A DNA stretch of 64,000 bases, from NCBI GenBank assembly GCA_937120495.1, contig CAKZJW010000060.1, forward strand, positions 1 through 64,000, written 5' to 3'. The position numbers and the translations under genes were made by a program. Positions within the stretch are counted from its first letter, which is position 1; every line of letters starts with the position of its first letter. Positions 32,388 through 40,533 of this stretch are shown one piece after another. The notes under the pieces were generated by a model that saw only the letters and a list, made by a program, of their open reading frames with translations, had not been told where the DNA came from and did not search any database. The DNA is from an uncultured Oligoflexia bacterium (GTDB taxonomy: Bacteria > Bdellovibrionota > Bacteriovoracia > Bacteriovoracales > Bacteriovoracaceae).

Positions 32388-34118
32388 ATGAAATTATCTA
32401 AGAGCTTTTGGCAGACATACAAAGAAGTACCGTCTGACGCAGAAGTTACATCTCATAAACTACTTATGAGAGCTGGCTTTATTCAAAAAGAAGCAGGTGG
32501 AATATATTCTTACTTGCCTATGGCCGTTCGAGTTTTAGAAAAAATCAAAAATATTATTAGACAAGAACTTACAGCTATAGACTCTCAAGAGTTATTAATG
32601 AACATGGTTACTCCTGCTGAGGTTTGGAAAGACAGTGGACGCTGGGACACGATGGGTCCAGAGATGCTTCGTCTAAAAGATAGAAAAGAAGCAGACTTTT
32701 GTTTAAGTCCAACAAACGAAGAGACGATAACAAATATTTTTAAAAAGACTGTTACTTCATACAAGAACCTTCCAGTTTCATTATTTCAAATTAATACCAA
32801 GTTTCGAGATGAAATTAGACCTCGTTTTGGTTTAATGAGAGGTCGAGAGTTCGTAATGAAAGATGCATATACTTTCCATATGGATAAGGCTTGTATGGAT
32901 GTAGAGTATGAAAGATTCTACAAAGCTTATGCAAATATTTTTACTCGTATGGGTCTAAAGCATATTATTGTCGAAGCAGATGCTGGAGCAATGGGAAGTG
33001 CAGACTCTCAAACTCATGAGTTTCAAGTTATTGCAGATAATGGAGAAGATATTGTTGTTGAAGCACAATCTATTGGTTATGCCGCAAATATAGAAAAAGC
33101 AGATACAGTTCGTGGAGAGTTAAAATTCACTGATGCTTGTGCCGTTGAAAAAATAGAGACGATTAATCAATCAACTTGTGAAGAGGTTTGTAAAAGCCTT
33201 GATGTACCAGTTTATCAAAGCTTAAAGACTTTAGTCCTTACAGCGATGTATGGTCAAAAAGAAGCAAACTATATAGTTATGCTTTTAGGAGATGATGAAT
33301 TAAATGAAATTAAACTCACAAATTTCTTAAAAGCAGATAGTGTAACTGTTGCGAGTGAGAGCGTTCTTTCGAAGTTTAATTTACCAAAAGGCTATATGAG
33401 TCCTCTTGGTGTCTCGGGATTAAGCGTTCTTTTTGACTCAGCAATAGATATGGAAAAGTCTTATATTGTTGGTGCTAACGAAGAAAATTACCACGTTAAA
33501 GGATTTGTTCCTTCTCGTGAGGTTGAAAAATCTAAGCAAGCAGACTTTAGACTAGCAAAAGAAACAGACTTTGCTCCTGATGGAAAAACACCAGTTGTTT
33601 TTAGAAAAGGAATTGAAGTAGGACATATTTTTCAACTTGGAAATAAATATACAAAATCAATGAAAGCAACTGTTTTGGATCAAAACGGTAAAAAGCAAAC
33701 TCCTCTTATGGGATGTTACGGTATCGGTGTTTCTAGAACAATGGCCGCGGCGATAGAGCAGTGCCATGATGAAAATGGAATCATTTGGCCAGCAGCTATA
33801 GCACCCTTTGATGCCTACTTTGCGGTAATTGGTAAAAAAGAAGAAACAAAAAAACTAAGTACAGAAATATATAATTCTCTAAAATCTCAAGGTATCGATG
33901 TTCTTTTTGATGATAGAGGAATGGGCCCAGGTCCAATGTTCAAAGATTCTGATCTTCTAGGTTTACCTTTGAGAATTGTTTTAGGCGAGCGTGATTATAA
34001 TGAATCCGGTGAACTTGAAATAAAAGTTAGAAGCACTGGAGAGTCTTTTAAAGTTAAAAAAGAAGAGCTCTCTGCGAAAGTTAAAGAGGTTCTCTTGAGC
34101 CTTGGAAGTAGTCTGTAG
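32388..34118 (+). CDS. proS: Prolyl-tRNA synthetase
   Basis: Class II synthetase charging tRNA-Pro, bacterial type with the editing insertion, 576 residues. The start HKLLMRAGFIQKEAGGIYSYLPMAVRVL and class II motif 2 with FRDEIRPRFGLMRGREFVMKDAYTFH are clear. Motif 3 is in YGIGVSRTMAAAIEQCHDENG, and the C-terminal anticodon-binding domain ends DDRGMGPGPMFKDSDLLGLPLRIVLGER. The INS editing domain fills about 225-390. The GTG of the next gene overlaps its stop. Confidence 0.97.
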   Translation: MKLSKSFWQTYKEVPSDAEVTSHKLLMRAGFIQKEAGGIYSYLPMAVRVLEKIKNIIRQELTAIDSQELLMNMVTPAEVWKDSGRWDTMGPEMLRLKDRKEADFCLSPTNEETITNIFKKTVTSYKNLPVSLFQINTKFRDEIRPRFGLMRGREFVMKDAYTFHMDKACMDVEYERFYKAYANIFTRMGLKHIIVEADAGAMGSADSQTHEFQVIADNGEDIVVEAQSIGYAANIEKADTVRGELKFTDACAVEKIETINQSTCEEVCKSLDVPVYQSLKTLVLTAMYGQKEANYIVMLLGDDELNEIKLTNFLKADSVTVASESVLSKFNLPKGYMSPLGVSGLSVLFDSAIDMEKSYIVGANEENYHVKGFVPSREVEKSKQADFRLAKETDFAPDGKTPVVFRKGIEVGHIFQLGNKYTKSMKATVLDQNGKKQTPLMGCYGIGVSRTMAAAIEQCHDENGIIWPAAIAPFDAYFAVIGKKEETKKLSTEIYNSLKSQGIDVLFDDRGMGPGPMFKDSDLLGLPLRIVLGERDYNESGELEIKVRSTGESFKVKKEELSAKVKEVLLSLGSSL

Positions 34119-34891
34119 TGGAAGATTTTAACTTAATCATAGGGATTCACTCTGTTGCAGCAGCTCTTAAAAATCCAAATAGAAATATCTATAAGGTGTA
34201 CTGCTCTGAAGAGTCTAAAAAAGACCTTTTTAAAAAATCAGATTTAACTCCAAAAGACTTAGATGAATTTAGAGTTGAATACCTAGAACCTCATGCTCTT
34301 CAAGAAAAAGCGAAAGAATATTTTAAAAAACTAAAACTCGATTTTCAAAGAGTTCCCTCTGGAATTTTTGTTATAGCATCAGAGCTTGAAACTCATGATA
34401 ATAACTGGCTTTATGAGACGGTATCATCAAAAAATGAATTAAAGATTCTCTGCCTTGACCAAATAACAGATGTTCACAATGGAGCTGCAATCTTAAGAAC
34501 TGCAAGCTTTTATGGGATTGATATAGTTATTCTACCTGGGAAAAAATCGTTTGGGTTTACACCATCTTTTTATAGAATTGCCTCTGGAGCCTCAGAGTAT
34601 TTGAACCTAGTTCAGACGACTAATCTTTCTAAAGTTATTTCAAAATTAACAGCTTTAGGAGTTACATGTATTGGTCTCACTGAGCACGTTGATACTCCGA
34701 TTACAGACCAGATAATTAGTGAAGCGCATCTTGGACTTTGTTTAGTCCTTGGTAAAGAGGAGACTGGTATTTCTCATTCTGTGTTGAGAAATATAAAACA
34801 CCAACTAGCATTGATTCCTGCTGGAGATATTCGATCCTTGAATGTTTCTGTGGCTGCAGCAATTTCAATGGAAAAATGTTTTACGAAATAA
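34118..34891 (+). CDS. SPOUT-family RNA 2'-O-methyltransferase (TrmH/RlmB type)
   Basis: Methylates a ribose in rRNA or tRNA using S-adenosylmethionine. It has 257 residues with an N-terminal substrate-binding domain (IIGIHSVAAALKNPNRNIYKVY, the RlmB-like G-x-x-x-V-x-x-A-L start) and a knotted C-terminal domain. SPOUT motifs are visible: CLDQITDVHNGAAILRTASFYGIDIVIL (D-x-x-x-x-x-N-x-G-A-I-x-R-T-A), LVLGKEETGIS and LIPAGDIRSLNVSVAAAISM. GTG start overlapping proS. The exact target, G2251-type (RlmB) or other, cannot be decided. Confidence 0.85.
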   Translation: MEDFNLIIGIHSVAAALKNPNRNIYKVYCSEESKKDLFKKSDLTPKDLDEFRVEYLEPHALQEKAKEYFKKLKLDFQRVPSGIFVIASELETHDNNWLYETVSSKNELKILCLDQITDVHNGAAILRTASFYGIDIVILPGKKSFGFTPSFYRIASGASEYLNLVQTTNLSKVISKLTALGVTCIGLTEHVDTPITDQIISEAHLGLCLVLGKEETGISHSVLRNIKHQLALIPAGDIRSLNVSVAAAISMEKCFTK

Positions 34892-34916
34892 AAACTTAAA
34901 AAATATAAAAAAAAAC

Positions 34917-34945
34917 TTGCCTTATTTTTAAATAGACTTTATATT
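34917..34945 (+). promoter_or_regulatory. Sigma-70 promoter of the tRNA-tuf operon
   Basis: TTGCCT and TATATT are separated by 17 bases and lie about 38 bases before the first tRNA. The match, spacing and location are all good for a strong stable-RNA promoter. Confidence 0.65.
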
Positions 34946-34982
34946 TCTAAGCTCATCAATGATGAAGAAGATGAAACTTTGG

Positions 34983-35058
34983 GCAACTCTAGCTCAGTTG
35001 GTAGAGCATCGGTTTTGTAAACCGACGGTCGCAGGTTCGACTCCTGTGAGTTGCTCCA
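34983..35058 (+). tRNA. tRNA-Thr (anticodon TGT)
   Basis: Acceptor GCAACTC/GAGTTGC, D-arm AGCTCAGTTGGTAGAGC, anticodon loop TTTGTAA carrying TGT, T-arm GCAGGTTCGACTCCTG and encoded CCA. First of a Thr-Tyr-Gly-Thr block ahead of tuf, the arrangement known in front of tufB in enterobacteria. Confidence 0.97.
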
Positions 35059-35065
35059 TTTCAAA

Positions 35066-35151
35066 GGCGTGGTTCCCGAGTGGCTAAAGGGAGCAGACTG
35101 TAAATCTGCCGGCGTATGCCTTCGATGGTTCGAATCCATCTCGCGCCACCA
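35066..35151 (+). tRNA. tRNA-Tyr (anticodon GTA)
   Basis: A class II tRNA with a long variable arm. Acceptor GGCGTGG/TCGCGCC, anticodon loop CTGTAAA with GTA, T-arm GATGGTTCGAATCCATC, discriminator A and encoded CCA. It starts seven bases after tRNA-Thr. Confidence 0.97.
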
Positions 35152-35180
35152 TCTTCAAATTAATGATGTACCAAATCAAA

Positions 35181-35256
35181 GCGGGTGTAGCTCAGTTGGT
35201 AGAGCACAAGCCTTCCAAGCTTGGGGTCGTGAGTTCGAGCCTCATCGCCCGCTCCA
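35181..35256 (+). tRNA. tRNA-Gly (anticodon TCC)
   Basis: Acceptor GCGGGTG/CGCCCGC, D-arm AGCTCAGTTGGTAGAGC, anticodon loop CTTCCAA with TCC, T-arm GTGAGTTCGAGCCTCAT and encoded CCA. Confidence 0.97.
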
Positions 35257-35360
35257 TTTTTTTCTCATGTTTTTTCACATAAAACCGAATAAAAGCCTTG
35301 ATTGATTGCATATTTATTATTAAAAACATTTTGTTTATAAATAAAACTGCGAAAGGTGAC

Positions 35361-35435
35361 GCTCTCGTAGCTCAGGGGCAGAGTGCTTCCTTGGTAAGGA
35401 AGAGGTCACGGGTTCAAATCCCGTCGAGAGCTCCA
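35361..35435 (+). tRNA. tRNA-Thr (anticodon GGT)
   Basis: Acceptor GCTCTCG/CGAGAGC, D-arm AGCTCAGGGGCAGAGT, anticodon loop TTGGTAA with GGT, T-arm CACGGGTTCAAATCCCGT and encoded CCA. Fourth tRNA before tuf. Confidence 0.97.
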
Positions 35436-35562
35436 TAAAAAAGAGCAAAAAGTGAATAAAAAGATATTGTCAGTTTAGTGGCTTTAAAGCATACTCAGTG
35501 ACATTAATTTATATATAAGTATTAACGCCTAATTTTCAGAATAACTTGTAAGGAGAAAAACT

Positions 35563-36753
35563 ATGGCTAAGGAAAAATTTGATAGATCGAAACCACACGT
35601 AAACATTGGTACGATCGGTCACGTAGATCACGGTAAAACAACATTAACAGCAGCAATCACAATGACTCTAGCGGAAGCTATGGGTGGTGAGGCTAAGTCT
35701 TATGCAGATATCGATTCAGCTCCGGAAGAAAAAGCGAGAGGGATAACGATCAATACTTCACACGTTGAGTATGAAACAGCTAATAGACATTACGCACACG
35801 TAGATTGTCCAGGTCACGCGGATTATGTAAAGAACATGATTACGGGTGCAGCTCAAATGGATGGTGCAATTCTTGTATGTTCAGCAGCAGATGGTCCAAT
35901 GCCTCAAACTAGAGAGCATATCCTTCTTGCACGTCAGGTAAACGTACCAGCGGTAGTAGTTTTCTTAAACAAGGTAGATCAAGTAGATGACGAAGAGCTT
36001 TTAGAGCTTGTAGATATGGAGATCAGAGAGTTACTTTCTAGTTATGATTTCCCAGGTGATGATACACCAATCGTAGCAGGTTCAGCGCTTGCAGCGGTAG
36101 AGAACAGAGACGCGAACATTGGTCGTGAGAAGGTTCTTGAGTTAATGGCTAAGGTTGATGAATTTATTCCAACACCAGCTAGAGACGTAGATCTTGATTT
36201 CTTAATGCCAGTAGAGGACGTATTCTCAATTTCAGGTCGTGGTACAGTTTGTACAGGTAGAGTTGAAAGAGGTATCGTAAAAGTTGGAGAAGAGATTGAA
36301 ATCATCGGAATCAAAGAGGCTGTAAAGACAACTGTAACAGGTGTAGAGATGTTCAGAAAGCTTCTTGACGAAGGTCGTGCAGGAGATAACGTAGGTATCC
36401 TTTTAAGAGGTATTAAGAGAGAAGATATCGAGCGTGGTCAATGTATAATTAAGCCAGGAACAGTTAAGCCACATAGCAAGTTTAGATGTGAAGTTTATAT
36501 TTTAACAAAAGAAGAGGGTGGAAGACACACTCCAATTTTCAAAGGATATAGACCACAATTTTATTTCAGAACAACGGATGTAACGGGAGCGATCACGTTA
36601 AATGAAGGAACTGAAATGATCATGCCAGGTGATAACACAGGTTTTGACGTAGAATTGATTACGAATGTAGCAATGGAGAAGGGACTAAGATTTGCGATCC
36701 GTGAGGGTGGTAGAACGATTGGTGCTGGAACAGTTACTGAGATTTTAGACTAA
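35563..36753 (+). CDS. tuf: Elongation factor Tu, copy 1
   Basis: GTPase that delivers aminoacyl-tRNA to the ribosome, 396 residues. G1 [13 protein letters not shown] (18-30), G2 region [15 protein letters not shown]3 DCPGHADY, G4 NKVD and G5 GSAL are all canonical, and the C-terminal beta-barrel ends [17 protein letters not shown]. The protein is the same as copy 2 at 51965. The DNA matches it over nearly the entire length and differs only in silent positions of the last five codons. It follows the tRNA block, as tufB does in enterobacteria, with SD AAGGAG. Confidence 0.98.
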   Translation: MAKEKFDRSKPHVNIGTIGHVDHGKTTLTAAITMTLAEAMGGEAKSYADIDSAPEEKARGITINTSHVEYETANRHYAHVDCPGHADYVKNMITGAAQMDGAILVCSAADGPMPQTREHILLARQVNVPAVVVFLNKVDQVDDEELLELVDMEIRELLSSYDFPGDDTPIVAGSALAAVENRDANIGREKVLELMAKVDEFIPTPARDVDLDFLMPVEDVFSISGRGTVCTGRVERGIVKVGEEIEIIGIKEAVKTTVTGVEMFRKLLDEGRAGDNVGILLRGIKREDIERGQCIIKPGTVKPHSKFRCEVYILTKEEGGRHTPIFKGYRPQFYFRTTDVTGAITLNEGTEMIMPGDNTGFDVELITNVAMEKGLRFAIREGGRTIGAGTVTEILD

Positions 36754-36775
36754 TTAAAAAAATAGTTTAATATAT

Positions 36776-36806
36776 GAGGGCCGCTCTTGTAGCGGTCCTT
36801 TTATTT
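36776..36806 (+). terminator. Terminator after tuf copy 1
   Basis: GGGCCGCT/AGCGGTCC arms with one G-T pair and a five-base loop (CTTGT) are followed by a T-rich stretch (CCTTTTATTTG). It ends the tRNA-tuf unit. Confidence 0.8.
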
Positions 36807-36836
36807 GTCCTATTTTCTAGGATGAATATCAAAAAT

Positions 36837-36912
36837 GGGTGTATAGCTCCAACGGTAGAGCGGCTGATTCCAAATCAGTAGGTTGGGGGTTCGAATCCCT
36901 CTGCACCCGCCA
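36837..36912 (+). tRNA. tRNA-Trp (anticodon CCA)
   Basis: Acceptor GGGTGTA/TGCACCC, anticodon loop TTCCAAA with CCA, T-arm GGGGGTTCGAATCCCTC, discriminator G and encoded CCA. It lies between tuf and secE, as in many proteobacteria. Confidence 0.97.
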
Positions 36913-36995
36913 CTTTTTATTCCTAAATAACGCATAGCTAATTCAAAAAAACTTCTATCCAATCAACTAAATTTGTTATAAAACTACTTTTCTTA

Positions 36996-37024
36996 TAGAC
37001 AAAATAAGTTTTATTTCGCATATA
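36996..37024 (+). promoter_or_regulatory. Candidate sigma-70 promoter of secE-nusG
   Basis: TAGACA (-35, 5/6) and CATATA (-10) are separated by 17 bases, about 34 bases before the secE start. The -10 is only moderate. Confidence 0.4.
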
Positions 37025-37058
37025 TTGTGAACTCGATTTTTATGTAAAAAGGTGAAGT

Positions 37059-37445
37059 ATGTCTTTAGCAAACAAGGAAGATGGTAAAAAGTGGATTCAA
37101 ACAAGTGTTGCAATCACTTGCATGATCGTAGGATACGTTCTAATAAGCTTTTTCGAAACATTAAGTGAATGGTTTGAATTGGAATCAAAGGTTACTAATT
37201 TTGTAGCAATCTCACAGGCAGTATCAGTATTAATTGCCTTTGCAGTTTTTGTATACATTATGAAAACACCAAAGACGGCTAATTTTTTAAGTGAAGTGTA
37301 TCAAGAAGCAGTTAAGGTTGTTTGGCCTGATAAAAATGAAACTGTTAGACACACAATTGTAATAATGATCGGTGTAACTATTATTGGTTTTTTACTGGGA
37401 TTTTTTGATCTTGGTGCAAGCTGGTTATTAAGTTTAATTGCATAA
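37059..37445 (+). CDS. secE: Preprotein translocase subunit SecE
   Basis: Component of the SecYEG channel, 128 residues. The longer, three-helix form is present: helices about 18-36, 48-66 and 102-124. The conserved SecE segment FLSEVYQEAVKVVWPDKNETVRHTIVIMIGV (75-105) has the E-x-x-K-V-x-W-P motif. It is followed 12 bases on by nusG, the classic order. Confidence 0.95.
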   Translation: MSLANKEDGKKWIQTSVAITCMIVGYVLISFFETLSEWFELESKVTNFVAISQAVSVLIAFAVFVYIMKTPKTANFLSEVYQEAVKVVWPDKNETVRHTIVIMIGVTIIGFLLGFFDLGASWLLSLIA

Positions 37446-37457
37446 GGAAACTTACTC

Positions 37458-38102
37458 ATGAATGAAGAAGTAAATAATGAAGTAGAGAAAACAGAAGTTG
37501 AAGCAAAAGCAACTGATGTAGAGTCAACAGAAGAAGAAGTTGTTGATAATGGTCTAGCTAAAGGTGATACCGAAGATTTTAAGTGGTATATCGCTCATGC
37601 TCTTTCTGGTTTTGAAAACAGAGTAACTAAAACTCTAAAAGAAAGAATTCTTAATCATAAAATGAAAGAATTTTTTGCTGATATCGTTGTTCCTGAAGAA
37701 ACAGTTGTAACAAGTGTTAACGGTAAAAAAAGAAATATTAAAAAGAAACTTTTTCCAGGTTATGTATTAGTTAAAATGCATATGACAGAGAAAGCGTGGC
37801 ACCTTGTAAAGGATACTGATAAAATTACTGGTTTTATCGGAGGTGAAAGAGGGAAGCCAACACCAATTACAAATGATGAAGCTGCAAATATGCTTGGTCT
37901 TAATGTTGATGGTGGTAAGAAAAAACGTTCATCAACTATTTTCTCTGCTGGAGACTCAGTTAAAGTTGTTGAGGGACCATTTGCTTCTTTCGTTGGAACT
38001 GTTGAGGCCGTTAATGCTAATGGTAAGTTAAAAGTAAACGTATCAATCTTTGGTAGACCAACACCGGTTGAACTAGATGATACTCAAGTAGAAAAAGCAT
38101 AA
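37458..38102 (+). CDS. nusG: Transcription antitermination factor NusG
   Basis: Binds RNA polymerase and couples it to ribosomes or Rho. It has 214 residues: an acidic N-terminal extension (about 1-40), the NGN domain (KWYIAHALSGFENRVTKTLKERI, then FPGYVLVKMHMTEKAWHLVKDTDKITGFIGG) and a KOW domain (FSAGDSVKVVEGPFASFVGTVEAV). The 40-residue Glu/Val-rich extension is longer than in E. coli (181 residues). Confidence 0.96.
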   Translation: MNEEVNNEVEKTEVEAKATDVESTEEEVVDNGLAKGDTEDFKWYIAHALSGFENRVTKTLKERILNHKMKEFFADIVVPEETVVTSVNGKKRNIKKKLFPGYVLVKMHMTEKAWHLVKDTDKITGFIGGERGKPTPITNDEAANMLGLNVDGGKKKRSSTIFSAGDSVKVVEGPFASFVGTVEAVNANGKLKVNVSIFGRPTPVELDDTQVEKA

Positions 38103-38130
38103 AAAACCCCTAGGGGAATATAAAACTATA

Positions 38131-38158
38131 CGGGAGACCTAAAAAGTCGTTTGAACCG
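38131..38158 (+). promoter_or_regulatory. L1-type ribosomal-protein autoregulatory leader
   Basis: Just before rplK the RNA can fold CGG-GA-GAC ... GTC-GTTTGAA-CCG: two short stems separated by an asymmetric internal loop. This is the L1-binding shape that mimics the 23S rRNA site and lets L1 repress rplK-rplA. Its place, immediately upstream of rplK, fits. An upstream CCCCTAGGGG palindrome may be part of it. Confidence 0.6.
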
Positions 38159-38170
38159 AGGAGAAAAACT

Positions 38171-38611
38171 ATGGCTAAAAAAGTTACAGGTTTTATCAAG
38201 CTACAAATAGCAGGTGGTAAAGCGAATCCAGCACCTCCAATTGGGCCAGCACTTGGTCAAAAAGGTGTAAACATCATGGAGTTCTGTAAAGCATTCAATG
38301 CAAGAACTCAAAAAGAAGCGGGAACTATCTTCCCAACTATCATTACAGTTTATTCTGATAGATCTTTCTCATTTATTACTAAAACACCTCCAGCATCTTA
38401 TATGCTTAAAAAATCACTTAAGATGAAGAGTTTTGCTAACAAACCAGGGCATGAAGTAGCAGGTACTGTTTCTGAAACTCAGGTAGAAGAAGTAGCAAAA
38501 GCAAAAATGCCAGACTTAACTGCAGCAGGAATTGATGCAGCTAAAAGAACAATTGAAGGTTCAGTTCGTTCTTCAGGTCTTAAATTAGACTACAAAGAGT
38601 TTGAGGCTTAA
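38171..38611 (+). CDS. rplK: Ribosomal protein L11
   Basis: Part of the GTPase-associated centre of the 50S subunit, 146 residues. [39 protein letters not shown] (7-45) is the Pro-rich family start, and the C-terminal RNA-binding domain ends [20 protein letters not shown]. It begins the rplK-rplA pair, repressed by L1 through the leader just upstream. SD GAGGAG. Confidence 0.98.
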   Translation: MAKKVTGFIKLQIAGGKANPAPPIGPALGQKGVNIMEFCKAFNARTQKEAGTIFPTIITVYSDRSFSFITKTPPASYMLKKSLKMKSFANKPGHEVAGTVSETQVEEVAKAKMPDLTAAGIDAAKRTIEGSVRSSGLKLDYKEFEA

Positions 38612-38622
38612 TCGGAGGAATT

Positions 38623-39327
38623 ATGAAAAAAATCAATAAAACTAGAAAAGAAGCATGGGCAAAAGTTGATACTAATAAGCTATATAATGTTACAGAAGCA
38701 TTAGACTTAGCTAAAGAAACAGCGTTTGCAAAATTTGACGAAACTTTTGACGTAGCATTTAGACTTGGTGTTGATCCAAGACATGCTGACCAAATGATCA
38801 GAGGGGCAATTGTAATGCCTGCTGGGACTGGTAAAAAAGTTAACGTTGTAGTTATTACATCTGGTGAAAATATCGCTAAATCAGAAGCTGCAGGTGCAGA
38901 CCTTGTTGGTGGAGATGATATCATCCAAAAAATCCAAGGTGGATGGATGGATTTCGATAGAGTAATTGCTACTCCAGATATGATGGGGAAAATCGGTAGA
39001 ATCGCAAGAATTCTAGGGCCACGTGGTCTTATGCCTAACCCAAAACTTGGAACTGTTACAACTGATGTTGAAAAAGCTATTAAAGAGCAAAAAGCTGGTA
39101 AGGTTGAATACAGAACTGAGAAAACTGGTATTGTTCACGTTCCATTTGGAAAGAAATCATTTACTAACGAGCAACTTCTAGAAAACTTCAAAGCTATCGC
39201 TGGAGCAATCTCTAGAGCTAAACCTGCAAGTGCTAAAGGTACTTACATTAAGTCTGTTGTAATCAGTACTTCAATGGGACCAGGTGTAAAGCTTGATACA
39301 AATGATATCGCAACTACACTTGCATAA
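38623..39327 (+). CDS. rplA: Ribosomal protein L1
   Basis: Forms the L1 stalk at the E site and autoregulates its own operon. It has 234 residues. [49 protein letters not shown] and [34 protein letters not shown] are diagnostic. It follows rplK by 11 bases after CGGAGGAA. Confidence 0.98.
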   Translation: MKKINKTRKEAWAKVDTNKLYNVTEALDLAKETAFAKFDETFDVAFRLGVDPRHADQMIRGAIVMPAGTGKKVNVVVITSGENIAKSEAAGADLVGGDDIIQKIQGGWMDFDRVIATPDMMGKIGRIARILGPRGLMPNPKLGTVTTDVEKAIKEQKAGKVEYRTEKTGIVHVPFGKKSFTNEQLLENFKAIAGAISRAKPASAKGTYIKSVVISTSMGPGVKLDTNDIATTLA

Positions 39328-39345
39328 ATAATTAACATAGGTAAA

Positions 39346-39398
39346 GGGGTTGATGAAAGCCGGTTCGCTTTTGCGAGTAAAGCCTGCCCAAATCCCCC
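39346..39398 (+). promoter_or_regulatory. L10-type ribosomal-protein leader
   Basis: Between rplA and rplJ a GGGG/CCCC outer stem encloses TTGATGAAAGC, an inner hairpin built from GGTTCGC-TTTT-GCG and AGCC, and TGCCC. Size, place and the GATGAAAGC segment fit the L10(L12)4-binding leader that controls rplJ-rplL translation. Confidence 0.6.
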
Positions 39399-39427
39399 TC
39401 CAATATTAACATAGGAGGATTCATATT

Positions 39428-39976
39428 ATGATGACTAGAGCTGAAAAAGACGTTCTGATCAAAAACCTCAAAGAGAAAATTGAGACTTCAAAGGCTCTAT
39501 TTCTAACTAACATGATTGGTATCGACGCAAACAGTGCTGTTGATCTAAGAAAGAAAGTTAGAGATGCGAACGGGACTATTGTTGTTACAAAAAACGCTCT
39601 TTTTGGTAAAGCAGCAGCAGGAACGCACGCAGAAGCACTACTTACTGGTCTTAAAGGGACCAATGCAGTTGCTTTCGCATTTGAAGATGCTCCAGGTGTC
39701 GCTAAAGCTATTTTTGAAGCAAGCGAAGACATGGAGTTGGTTACTCTTGGTAAGGGGTACCTAGGAACAGATCTACTTGAAGAAACTCAAGTAACTGAAC
39801 TAGCGAAATTACCATCTAGAGATGAAATGCTTGGAACATTACTTGCTACATTTAATGCGCCAGTATCTGCATTTGCTAGATTAATGAACTCAATCAAAGA
39901 CGAGTGTGAAACACAGGGTGTAGAAAAGCCAGGTGACTTGAAGGTTGAGGCAGCTGTTGAAGAGACTGCTGAATAA
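39428..39976 (+). CDS. rplJ: Ribosomal protein L10
   Basis: Anchors the L7/L12 stalk, 182 residues. KDVLIKNLKEKIETSKALFLTNMIGIDANSAVDLRKKVRDANGTIVVTKNALFGKAA is the family start, followed by TNAVAFAFEDAPGVAKAIFEAS. The C-terminal helix (LLATFNAPVSAFARLMNSIKD) binds L12 dimers. A second ATG follows directly at 39431. AGGAGG lies nine bases before the first ATG, so that one is used. Preceded by an L10-type leader. Confidence 0.97.
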   Translation: MMTRAEKDVLIKNLKEKIETSKALFLTNMIGIDANSAVDLRKKVRDANGTIVVTKNALFGKAAAGTHAEALLTGLKGTNAVAFAFEDAPGVAKAIFEASEDMELVTLGKGYLGTDLLEETQVTELAKLPSRDEMLGTLLATFNAPVSAFARLMNSIKDECETQGVEKPGDLKVEAAVEETAE

Positions 39977-40021
39977 TTTAAACAATTTAAACTATTAGAA
40001 AATAGATTTAGGAGAATAAAA

Positions 40022-40384
40022 ATGACTAACGAACAATTAATTGACCATATCTCAGGAATGACAGTATTAGACCTTGCTAACCTTGTTAAAGAATTAGAAG
40101 ACAAGTTTGGTGTATCAGCAGCTCCTGTTGCTGTTGCTGGTGGAGCCGCTGCTGGTGGTGCCGCTGAAGAGAAAACTGAATTTGACGTAGTTCTTGCTGA
40201 TGCAGGTGCTAAGAAAATCAATGTTATTAAAGAAGTAAGAGGAATCACTGGTCTTGGACTTAAAGAAGCGAAAGAAATCGTTGAAAGTGCTCCAAAAACT
40301 CTTAAAGAAGCTGTTGCAAAAGAAGAAGCTGAAGAAATCAAGAAAAAACTTGAAGCAGCTGGTGCAAAAGTTGAGCTTAAGTAA
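40022..40384 (+). CDS. rplL: Ribosomal protein L7/L12
   Basis: The multi-copy stalk protein that recruits translation GTPases, 120 residues. The N-terminal dimer domain leads into an Ala/Gly hinge ([24 protein letters not shown]) and the C-terminal domain [56 protein letters not shown]. All hallmark positions are intact. A perfect hairpin lies downstream of it, before rpoB. Confidence 0.98.
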   Translation: MTNEQLIDHISGMTVLDLANLVKELEDKFGVSAAPVAVAGGAAAGGAAEEKTEFDVVLADAGAKKINVIKEVRGITGLGLKEAKEIVESAPKTLKEAVAKEEAEEIKKKLEAAGAKVELK

Positions 40385-40430
40385 TTTAGAAAGAATAAAC
40401 ATAGCGTCATAGCTTGTTAAATAAATTTCG

Positions 40431-40460
40431 TGGAAGTGCACATTGTGCACTTCCATTTTT
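40431..40460 (+). terminator. Perfect hairpin between rplL and rpoB (attenuator-like)
   Basis: Arms TGGAAGTGCAC and GTGCACTTCCA (11 bp, no mismatch) with a three-base loop are followed by TTTTT then GCG. It looks like a partial terminator that would lower rpoB-rpoC relative to rplJ-rplL, as an attenuator does at this spot in E. coli. Confidence 0.8.
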
Positions 40461-40533
40461 GCGTTTGTACATGTAAATAGAACAATAATTAGTTTTTAAA
40501 ATATATATATTTTTATCTGAGGAGTCAGTTCAA

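Noticed and set aside
36805-36832. Possible promoter TTGTCC-N16-TATCAA for tRNA-Trp
   Set aside because: The predicted start would fall inside the tRNA. Read-through from upstream is more likely.
39787-40410. Long minus-strand frame opposite rplJ-rplL (207 residues)
   Set aside because: It is Ser/Ala/Thr-rich shadow translation of real genes and has no family features.
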